NCBI GenBank assembly: GCA_946481065.1
Contig: CAMLMA010000008.1
Coordinates: forward strand, 1 to 31,395
DNA from: an uncultured Nitrosomonadales bacterium
GTDB taxonomy: Bacteria > Pseudomonadota > Gammaproteobacteria > Burkholderiales > Methylophilaceae
DNA: 31,395 nt
Reading direction: 5' to 3'
Part shown: positions 25,513-31,395 of the stretch, in pieces
Layout: every line of letters begins with the position of its first letter
How positions within the stretch are numbered: position 1 is the stretch's first letter
Translations under genes and position numbers: made by a program
The notes under the pieces: model-generated
The model's input: only the letters and a program-made list of their open reading frames with translations
What the model was told of the DNA's origin: nothing
The model's database searches: none

Positions 25513-27363
25513 TTGAATTCTTTGCTAGTTTCACTCCGCGCCTGCCTCTTCGCGTTATGCCTGTTGCCCGTGCTGGCGCAACCGGCCGTGGCCGAAGGGT
25601 TTTCCGGTTCCGGCAAGCAAGCCTTCCTGGCAGACGATAACGATACTGATATTCTGCCGCCTGACGAAGCTTTCAAGGTCTCGCTGCAGATGGTGGGTGA
25701 TAAGACCCTGCATGCGGACTTCAAGATCGCGCCCGGGCACTACCTGTATCGTGACCGTTTCAAATTCGAATTGATCCCTGCCGATTCTGTGGGTAGCGCA
25801 GCCGAGTTACCGCAAGGCGAGCCGAAACAGGATCCGACCTTCGGCGTCACCCAGGTCTTCCATAAGGACGTCACTGCCGTCATCACACTCATGGCGCAAG
25901 GCAAGCTGCCGGCCGATCTCAAGCTACAGGCGACCTACCAGGGCTGCAGTGAGAAAGGCCTTTGCTACTCGCCGATCCACAAGATCCTCAGCATTCCGCA
26001 GATCGGCATCATCTCCAGCGCCGTTGCCGCTTCGGCCGAACCCGCGGTATCTGGCAGCGAGCAAGACGAAGCCGCGCGGCTGCTAAAGGATGGCAGCCTC
26101 TGGCTCGTCATCGCCGGCTTTTTCGGATTCGGCCTGTTGCTGTCGCTGACGCCGTGCGTATTGCCCATGATCCCGATCCTGTCCGGGATCATCGTCGGTG
26201 CCCGGCCCCGCAGCAAACTGCAGAGTTTCGGCTTGTCGCTGTCCTATGTGCTGGGCATGGCTGTCGCCTACAGCCTGGCCGGCATCGCCGCCGGTTTCTC
26301 CGGCCAGTTACTGAGTGCCTCACTGCAATCGCCCGCGGTCATCTTCATCACCGCCGCCATCTTTGTGCTACTGGCGCTTTCGATGTTCGGCTTTTATGAG
26401 CTCAAGCTGCCGGCAGCGTTCGAGGACCGCATGGTCAAGATCTCCAACCGCTTCAAGGGTGGGCAGGCCGTTGGCGTGTTCCTCATGGGCGCCGTCTCCG
26501 CGCTCATCGTCAGCCCTTGTGTAGCCGCACCGCTGGCGGGTGCCCTGCTCTACATCAGCCAGACGCATGATGTCGTGCTCGGCGGCACCGCCCTGTTCGC
26601 GCTATCGATCGGCATGGGCATCCCGCTGTTACTGATCGGCACATCCACCGGCAGCCTCTTGCCTAAACGCGGTCCCTGGATGGATACCGTACGCCAGTTC
26701 TTCGGGGTCTTGCTGATCGCGGTCGCCATCTGGCTGGTCAACCCTTTGTTGCCGATTGTTGTGCAGATGGCGTTGTGGGCCGCGCTGCTCATCGTGCCGG
26801 CGATCTACATGCGTGCCGTCGACCCACTGCCGCCGAATGCATCAGGCTGGCAACGGCTATCGAAGGCCGTTGGCATCATGCTTCTGGTAGCAGGTATCGC
26901 CATGCTGATCGGCGCGCTCTCTGGCGCCAAGTCTCCGTTACAGCCGCTTTCCGGCTTCCGGTCTGGCAGTCCTGTCGCCCATGCAAGCGCGCTGCCTTTC
27001 GAGCGAGTGAAGACCAGCGCCGAACTCGATCAGCGTATCGCTAGCGCCAGTGGTCGACCCGTGATGCTGGATTTCTACGCAGACTGGTGTGTCGCCTGCA
27101 AGGAGATGGAGCAGTTCACTTTCAGCGATGCAGGGGTGCAGGCACGGCTTAAGGATTATGTGCTACTGCAGGCTGACGTCACCGCCAACGACGACGATGA
27201 CCGCGCCCTGCTCGCACGCTTTGGCCTGTTCGGCCCGCCGGGCATCATCTTCTTTGATGCCACAGGCAGGGAACGCAGTGACAATCGCGTCATCGGCTAT
27301 CAGAAGGCCGATCGCTTCCTTTCCAGCATCGATGCCTTGTCCCAACCTCGCCCTGCACAGTAG
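25513..27363 (+). CDS. dsbD: Thiol:disulfide interchange protein DsbD
   Basis: Moves electrons from cytosolic thioredoxin across the inner membrane to periplasmic partners. The parts are a signal peptide (LVSLRACLFALCLLPVLAQPAVA), a periplasmic N-terminal domain with the Cys pair in GCSEKGLC, eight membrane helices with the paired cysteines in TPCVLPMIP and SPCVAAPLAG, and a C-terminal thioredoxin domain with FYADWCVACKEMEQF. All six redox cysteines are present. No ATG exists near the start; TTG 25513 (616 residues) gives a compact signal peptide, and TTG 25477 (628 residues), overlapping cutA, is the alternative. A TlpA-like protein starts directly after its stop. Confidence 0.95.
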   Translation: MNSLLVSLRACLFALCLLPVLAQPAVAEGFSGSGKQAFLADDNDTDILPPDEAFKVSLQMVGDKTLHADFKIAPGHYLYRDRFKFELIPADSVGSAAELPQGEPKQDPTFGVTQVFHKDVTAVITLMAQGKLPADLKLQATYQGCSEKGLCYSPIHKILSIPQIGIISSAVAASAEPAVSGSEQDEAARLLKDGSLWLVIAGFFGFGLLLSLTPCVLPMIPILSGIIVGARPRSKLQSFGLSLSYVLGMAVAYSLAGIAAGFSGQLLSASLQSPAVIFITAAIFVLLALSMFGFYELKLPAAFEDRMVKISNRFKGGQAVGVFLMGAVSALIVSPCVAAPLAGALLYISQTHDVVLGGTALFALSIGMGIPLLLIGTSTGSLLPKRGPWMDTVRQFFGVLLIAVAIWLVNPLLPIVVQMALWAALLIVPAIYMRAVDPLPPNASGWQRLSKAVGIMLLVAGIAMLIGALSGAKSPLQPLSGFRSGSPVAHASALPFERVKTSAELDQRIASASGRPVMLDFYADWCVACKEMEQFTFSDAGVQARLKDYVLLQADVTANDDDDRALLARFGLFGPPGIIFFDATGRERSDNRVIGYQKADRFLSSIDALSQPRPAQ

Positions 27364-27900
27364 ATGAAAAGCCAGGCACTCAGGATCATCGTGTTCGCCT
27401 TACTGGTCATCAGTGCCGGCCTGGCGACACGGCACTTTTTGCTCAACCCTGCCCTGGACCACGACAGCCCGCCGACACAAGCGTTGTTCGCTACCCAGCT
27501 GCCAGATCTGCAGGGGCACCCGCAATCGCTGGCGCAATGGAAAGGCAAGATCGCCGTCGTCAATTTCTGGGCCAGCTGGTGCATCCCATGCCGTGAAGAG
27601 ATGCCCGAGCTATCGAAACTGCAGGAGCGTTATCAGTCGAAGAACATCGTTGTGCTGGGGATCTCCACCGACGATCTGGATAAGATGCGCGCGTTCAGCA
27701 AGGAGGTATCGGTGAGCTATCCATTACTGGCGGGCGATTACCATGCGATCCGGCTCGCCGAGCAACTCGGCAACGACAAGGGCGTGTTGCCTTATACCCT
27801 GATCATCGCGGCAGATGGTCGGATCGAAAAATCCTACTTTGGCCGCATAAACCAGGCCCTGCTGGAGCAAACCTTGTTACCCATGTTGGGTAGCCACTAG
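27364..27900 (+). CDS. TlpA/ResA-like periplasmic thioredoxin
   Basis: A 178-residue membrane-anchored thioredoxin-fold protein. An uncleaved N-terminal helix (about 5-23, ALRIIVFALLVISAGLA) places the domain in the periplasm. The active site is NFWASWCIPCREEMPELSK with C73 and C76, followed by VVLGISTDD, cis-Pro region GVLPYTLII and DGRI. These match AhpC/TSA-type TlpA and ResA proteins that reduce disulfides, for example in cytochrome c maturation. The ATG touches the dsbD stop, so DsbD is its obvious electron donor (inference). Confidence 0.9.
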   Translation: MKSQALRIIVFALLVISAGLATRHFLLNPALDHDSPPTQALFATQLPDLQGHPQSLAQWKGKIAVVNFWASWCIPCREEMPELSKLQERYQSKNIVVLGISTDDLDKMRAFSKEVSVSYPLLAGDYHAIRLAEQLGNDKGVLPYTLIIAADGRIEKSYFGRINQALLEQTLLPMLGSH

Positions 27901-27906
27901 CGTGCT

Positions 27907-27936
27907 TTGCATAAGCTTTTGAAAACCCTGTAATTT
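27907..27936 (+). promoter_or_regulatory. Candidate sigma-70 promoter of aroQ-accBC
   Basis: TTGCAT (27907-27912), an 18-bp spacer and TAATTT (27931-27936) lie just after the tlpA-like stop. A second pair, TTGAAA (27919) with TAAATT (27940), has a short 15-bp spacer. Either would leave an mRNA leader of about 80-90 nt before aroQ that holds the hairpin at 27975-28019. Confidence 0.45.
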
Positions 27937-27974
27937 CGCTAAATTCCGCCAATCCGCTAGACAACATCCCCTTA

Positions 27975-28019
27975 TTTGCGGCAAACTTGCAGCCATGAAA
28001 CACTGTTTACGGCCGCAAA
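27975..28019 (+). promoter_or_regulatory. Hairpin in the aroQ leader
   Basis: TTTGCGGC (27975-27982) pairs with GCCGCAAA (28012-28019), and AAAC (27983-27986) with GTTT (28005-28008), giving a 12-bp stem with a 3-nt bulge and an 18-nt loop. It ends 12 nt before the aroQ ATG, which lacks a Shine-Dalgarno. The stem is followed by an A run, so it is not a plus-strand terminator. A 15-codon reading frame (27995-28042) starts in its loop and overlaps the aroQ start. Confidence 0.5.
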
Positions 28020-28031
28020 AAACGATTCCCT

Positions 28032-28493
28032 ATGGCGACTGATTCCTCCAAATCCGTGTTGGTGTTGCATGGCCCCAACCTCAATCTGCTGGGATTACGT
28101 GAGCCGGAGCATTACGGCAAGGATACGCTCGCCAGCATCAACGACAGCCTTACGCGAAAAGCGGCAGATGCCGGCGTCAGGCTGGAGTGCTTCCAAAGTA
28201 ACAGCGAGGCAGAGCTGATCGGAAAAGTGCAGTCATTGGCGTCGAAAAGCGTCGATTTCATCATCATCAACCCGGCAGCGTTCACCCATACATCTGTGGC
28301 CATGCGCGATGCCTTGTCGGCCGTCAAGATCCCTTTCATTGAAGTACATTTATCGAACGTCTATGCGCGCGAACCTTTCCGCCATCACTCGTATTTCACC
28401 GACATCGCCGTCGGTGTCATCAGCGGGCTGGGGGCACGAGGCTATCTCGCCGCACTGGATTACGCCATCAACGCACTTGCGCCTGAAGCCTAG
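28032..28493 (+). CDS. aroQ: Type II 3-dehydroquinate dehydratase
   Basis: Third step of the shikimate pathway, 3-dehydroquinate to 3-dehydroshikimate. The 153-residue protein has [13 protein letters not shown], the catalytic Tyr28 in [37 protein letters not shown], and [19 protein letters not shown] with the catalytic His region. INPAAF replaces the more usual INPGAY/INPGGY, a mild change. No Shine-Dalgarno is seen at the ATG. It begins the aroQ-accB-accC-prmA cluster, a common arrangement. Confidence 0.96.
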   Translation: MATDSSKSVLVLHGPNLNLLGLREPEHYGKDTLASINDSLTRKAADAGVRLECFQSNSEAELIGKVQSLASKSVDFIIINPAAFTHTSVAMRDALSAVKIPFIEVHLSNVYAREPFRHHSYFTDIAVGVISGLGARGYLAALDYAINALAPEA

Positions 28494-28517
28494 GCGCGTT
28501 CTTCTTCGAGGTTAACC

Positions 28518-28973
28518 ATGGATTTACGCAAACTCAAAAAACTGATCGATCTGGTGGAGGAGTCCGGCATCTCCGAGCTGGAATTGACCGAAGGCGAGGA
28601 AAAGGTTCGCATCAGCCGTAACATGTCGAACGGCAACGCGCCGATGCAATTCGCGCCACAATATTTTCAGGCCCCTGCCCCGCAAGCTCCGGCAGCTGCC
28701 GCCGCCCCGGCGGCTGAAGCAGCGCCAGCGGCTATCGAAGGCCATGTGGTCAAATCGCCGATGGTCGGCACCTTCTATCGCTCGCCTTCACCGGACGCCA
28801 AGTCCTTCGTCGATATCGGTAGCACAGTGAACGTCGGCGACACCCTGTGCATCGTCGAAGCCATGAAGCTGCTGAACGAGATCGAAGCCGATCATGCGGG
28901 CGTCATCAAAGCGATCCTGGTCGAGAACGGCCAGCCTGTCGAATACGGCGAACCACTGTTCATCATAGGCTAG
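28518..28973 (+). CDS. accB: Biotin carboxyl carrier protein of acetyl-CoA carboxylase
   Basis: Carries CO2 on biotin between the carboxylase and carboxyltransferase in the first step of fatty acid synthesis. The 151 residues have the N-terminal [23 protein letters not shown], an Ala/Pro-rich linker (about 50-72), and the biotinyl domain with [12 protein letters not shown], where Lys117 is biotinylated (EAMKMMN in E. coli). The thumb segment [13 protein letters not shown] is present. GAGG lies 7 nt before the ATG. accC begins 8 bp later. Confidence 0.97.
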   Translation: MDLRKLKKLIDLVEESGISELELTEGEEKVRISRNMSNGNAPMQFAPQYFQAPAPQAPAAAAAPAAEAAPAAIEGHVVKSPMVGTFYRSPSPDAKSFVDIGSTVNVGDTLCIVEAMKLLNEIEADHAGVIKAILVENGQPVEYGEPLFIIG

Positions 28974-28981
28974 GGGCTTAT

Positions 28982-30331
28982 ATGTTTGAAAAAGTCCTCA
29001 TCGCCAATCGTGGCGAAATCGCCTTGCGCATCCAGCGCGCATGCCGAGAGTTAGGGATCAAGACGGTCGCCGTGCATTCCGAAGCCGACCGCGAGGCCAA
29101 GTACGTCAAACTGGCTGACGAATCCGTTTGTATCGGACCTGCGCCTTCCGGCCAGAGTTATCTCAATATTCCTGCCGTCATCAGCGCGGCGGAAGTGACT
29201 GATGCCCAGGCCATCCATCCCGGCTACGGCTTTCTCTCCGAGAATGCAGACTTCGCTGAACGCGTCGAGCAGAGCGGATTCGTCTTCATCGGCCCGCGCG
29301 CCGAGACTATCCGCCTGATGGGCGACAAGGTCAGTGCCAAGGATGCCATGCGTAAGGCCGGCGTACCTTGTGTGCCTGGTTCGGAAGGCGCTTTGCCGGA
29401 CGATCCTGAAGTCATCCTCAAGACGGCCAAGGACATCGGTTACCCGGTGATCATCAAGGCCGCTGGTGGTGGCGGTGGACGTGGCATGCGCGTGGTGCAT
29501 ACCGAGGCAGCGCTGATCGCTTCGGTCAACATGACCCGGGCAGAAGCAGGCGCCGCGTTCGGCAACCCAATGGTATATATGGAGAAATTCCTCGAGCAAC
29601 CGCGCCACATCGAGATCCAGGTCTTGTCCGACCAGCACGGCAACGCCGTTTTCCTCGGTGAGCGCGATTGCTCCATGCAGCGTCGCCATCAAAAAGTGCT
29701 GGAAGAAGCGCCTGCGCCCGGCTTGAGCACACGTCTGCGCGACAAGATCGGCCAACGCTGTGCCGATGCCTGCAAACGCATCAATTACCGTGGTGCCGGC
29801 ACCTTCGAGTTCCTTTACGAGAACAACGAGTTCTATTTCATCGAGATGAACACCCGCGTGCAGGTCGAACACCCGGTGACCGAGATGATCACGGGTATCG
29901 ATATCGTGCAGCAACAGATCCGCATCGCGGCTGGCGAGAAGTTGCCTTTCCGCCAAAAGGATATCCAGTTCCATGGCCACGCCATCGAATGCCGTATCAA
30001 TGCCGAGGACCCATTCAATTTCGTACCGTCGCCGGGCCGCATCAGTACCTTCCACATGCCCGGTGGACCTGGCATCCGCGTCGATACCCACGCTTATCAG
30101 AATTACCTGGTGCCGCCGCATTACGATTCCATGATCTGTAAGCTCATCGCTTATGGCGATACGCGCGAGCAGGCGATCGCCAAGATGCGGATCGCGCTGT
30201 CCGAGATGGTGGTCGAGGGTATCAAGACCAACGTGCCGCTACACAGCGAGCTGATGGCCGATGCTGCCTTCCATCAGGGCGGCACCAGCATCCATTATCT
30301 GGAGCAGAAGCTGGGCATCTCGTCCAAGTAA
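28982..30331 (+). CDS. accC: Biotin carboxylase subunit of acetyl-CoA carboxylase
   Basis: ATP-dependent carboxylation of biotin on AccB. The ATG at 28982 gives 449 residues, exactly the E. coli length; reading frame upstream to 28847 is accB shadow. Features are [31 protein letters not shown], the ATP-grasp glycine loop [52 protein letters not shown] and the catalytic [20 protein letters not shown]. Nothing is missing. It is cotranscribed with accB, keeping the subunits in step. Confidence 0.98.
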   Translation: MFEKVLIANRGEIALRIQRACRELGIKTVAVHSEADREAKYVKLADESVCIGPAPSGQSYLNIPAVISAAEVTDAQAIHPGYGFLSENADFAERVEQSGFVFIGPRAETIRLMGDKVSAKDAMRKAGVPCVPGSEGALPDDPEVILKTAKDIGYPVIIKAAGGGGGRGMRVVHTEAALIASVNMTRAEAGAAFGNPMVYMEKFLEQPRHIEIQVLSDQHGNAVFLGERDCSMQRRHQKVLEEAPAPGLSTRLRDKIGQRCADACKRINYRGAGTFEFLYENNEFYFIEMNTRVQVEHPVTEMITGIDIVQQQIRIAAGEKLPFRQKDIQFHGHAIECRINAEDPFNFVPSPGRISTFHMPGGPGIRVDTHAYQNYLVPPHYDSMICKLIAYGDTREQAIAKMRIALSEMVVEGIKTNVPLHSELMADAAFHQGGTSIHYLEQKLGISSK

Positions 30332-30347
30332 TGAAGCGGGGTTTACC

Positions 30348-31235
30348 ATGAGTTGGGTCTCGCTGAACATCGAAGCCAGCGACAGCAGCGCCGACGTATT
30401 GACCGAGGCGTTGATGAGTCTTGGGGCCTTGTCTGCAAGCATCGAGGATGCCAATGCAGAGACGGTCGACGAACAGCCGATCTTTGGCGAGCCCGGCGAT
30501 CCGCCACCAGGCATCTGGCGTCAAAACGTGGTGAGCGCTCTGTTCGACGCAGACACCGACATCGCCGCGATCATGGCGGCTCTGGCGGAAGCAACAGGCT
30601 ATGCAGACCTGCGCTACACGACCGAGCACATCGCCGAACAGGATTGGGTGCGTGCCACGCAATCCCAGTTCGATCCGATCCGGATCCGCGACGATCTGTG
30701 GATCGTGCCGTCCTGGCACGATGCGCCCAACCCCGCTGGCCTCAATATCGTGCTCGATCCCGGGCTGGCCTTCGGTACTGGTAGCCATCCGACCACCCAC
30801 CTTTGCCTGAGCTGGCTCGCGGACACGATCAAAGGTGAAGAACAGGTACTCGATTATGGTTGCGGCTCCGGCATCCTCGCGATCGCAGCGAAGAAGCTGG
30901 GCGCGCAGCGTGTCATCGGCGTCGACATCGACGGTCAGGCGATCCAATCGAGCTGCTACAATGCAGAGAGAAATGACGTCTTAGCGGAATTTTTCATGGC
31001 AGACCGTTTTTCCGGTACAGGGTACGATATCGTTGTGGCGAATATCCTCTCCAGCGCGCTTTCCGTCCTGGCACCTGCGCTCGCTGCTGCGTGCAGGCAA
31101 CAGGGACGTATCGCCCTATCCGGTATCCTCCTCGAACAGGCATCTCAAGTCTCAGGCATCTATGACGAATGGTTCGATATGGATGCCCCCGTCACCATGG
31201 AAAGCTGGGTACTGCTCACGGGCCGCAAACGATGA
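30348..31235 (+). CDS. prmA: Ribosomal protein L11 methyltransferase
   Basis: SAM-dependent methyltransferase that trimethylates ribosomal protein L11. The ATG at 30348 gives 295 residues (E. coli 293), with the N-terminal substrate-recognition domain MSWVSLNIEASDSSADVLTEAL, the linker LDPGLAFGTGSHPTTHLCLSWL, the SAM motif VLDYGCGSGILAIAAKKLGA, GVDIDGQAI, and the catalytic-region DIVVANILSSAL. A GGGG stretch lies 7 nt before the ATG; the frame further upstream to 30261 is accC shadow. Its TGA overlaps the next ATG. Confidence 0.96.
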   Translation: MSWVSLNIEASDSSADVLTEALMSLGALSASIEDANAETVDEQPIFGEPGDPPPGIWRQNVVSALFDADTDIAAIMAALAEATGYADLRYTTEHIAEQDWVRATQSQFDPIRIRDDLWIVPSWHDAPNPAGLNIVLDPGLAFGTGSHPTTHLCLSWLADTIKGEEQVLDYGCGSGILAIAAKKLGAQRVIGVDIDGQAIQSSCYNAERNDVLAEFFMADRFSGTGYDIVVANILSSALSVLAPALAAACRQQGRIALSGILLEQASQVSGIYDEWFDMDAPVTMESWVLLTGRKR

Positions 31236-31395
31236 GCCTGGTCACCGCCTGTCCCGCCTGTTCGACTCATTTCTTCGTCAACACGGCACAACTCAACGCG
31301 CATCATGGTGATGTTCGCTGCGGTAAATGCAGCCATGTATTCAATGCCATGGACCGTCTGGGCGAAGTCGATGCAACGACAACCAGCGAAGTAGC
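31232..31395 (+). CDS. Zinc-ribbon (MJ0042-type/DUF3426-like) protein, partial
   Basis: The reading frame runs off the window after 54 complete codons. It begins MSLVTACPACSTHFFVNTAQ and continues with DVRCGKCSHVFNA, giving the CPxC-CGxC pair of an N-terminal MJ0042-type zinc ribbon. In betaproteobacteria such proteins next to prmA usually continue into a membrane segment and a DUF3426 domain, which cannot be seen here. The ATG overlaps the prmA stop (ATGA), suggesting translational coupling. The function is unknown. Confidence 0.85.
   Translation, partial: MSLVTACPACSTHFFVNTAQLNAHHGDVRCGKCSHVFNAMDRLGEVDATTTSEV

Noticed and set aside
27975..28020. The aroQ leader hairpin as an intrinsic terminator for dsbD-tlpA
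   Set aside because: The stem is followed by As, not Ts, on the plus strand; reversed it would be a terminator shape, but no minus-strand gene precedes it.
29051..30121. A 356-codon minus-strand frame inside accC
   Set aside because: It is fully antisense to a perfectly conserved accC; no promoter or ribosome-binding site is seen.

Overview
The window is a gene-dense stretch of about 60% GC chromosome with 35 recognisable genes, no gap above about 130 bp, and no tRNA, rRNA, insertion sequence, phage gene or CRISPR array. Gene content and order point to a betaproteobacterium. The pointers are recG-ubiC-ubiA-rplM-rpsI, a kinase/PP2C pair between yicC and rph, argH/algZ/algR next to hemCDXY, and dsbD-tlpA-aroQ-accB-accC-prmA. 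Nitrosomonadales, perhaps Methylophilaceae, is my guess from the look of the proteins and is not proven.

Layout. (1) 104-9025, minus strand: yicC-gmk-rpoZ-spoT-ridA-recG-ubiC-ubiA, then rplM-rpsI with its own promoter and a terminator at 46-73. This block covers GTP/(p)ppGpp metabolism, branch migration, the first two ubiquinone steps and two ribosomal proteins. (2) 9120-13813, plus strand: a Ser/Thr kinase and PP2C phosphatase pair, rph, rdgB, an uncharacterised 72-residue protein and hemW. The last three overlap by ATGA junctions and are probably translationally coupled. (3) 13832-16820, minus strand: argH followed by a FimV/HubP-like membrane protein. (4) 16910-23623, plus strand: an AlgZ/AlgR-type two-component pair, an MscS channel and hemC-hemD-hemX-hemY. 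(5) 23640-25162, minus strand: a ferredoxin-fused flavin reductase and fxsA. (6) 25161-31395, plus strand: cutA, dsbD, a TlpA-like thioredoxin, aroQ, accB-accC, prmA and a zinc-ribbon protein cut by the window edge.

Working together: gmk, rpoZ and spoT share one transcription unit and link GTP supply, RNA polymerase and the stringent response. ubiC feeds 4-hydroxybenzoate to ubiA. hemC and hemD make uroporphyrinogen III. dsbD passes cytosolic electrons to periplasmic thioredoxin-like proteins such as its neighbour. accB and accC are two parts of acetyl-CoA carboxylase.

Novelty: I see no obvious new defence, mobile or biosynthetic system; this is mostly conserved housekeeping DNA. The points worth a second look are small. 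They are a nested hairpin between rpoZ and spoT, a recG with no standard start codon lying in frame behind the ridA stop, the uncharacterised 72-residue gene, the kinase/phosphatase pair, a hairpin in the aroQ leader, a palindrome on the rplM -35 box, and many non-ATG starts.
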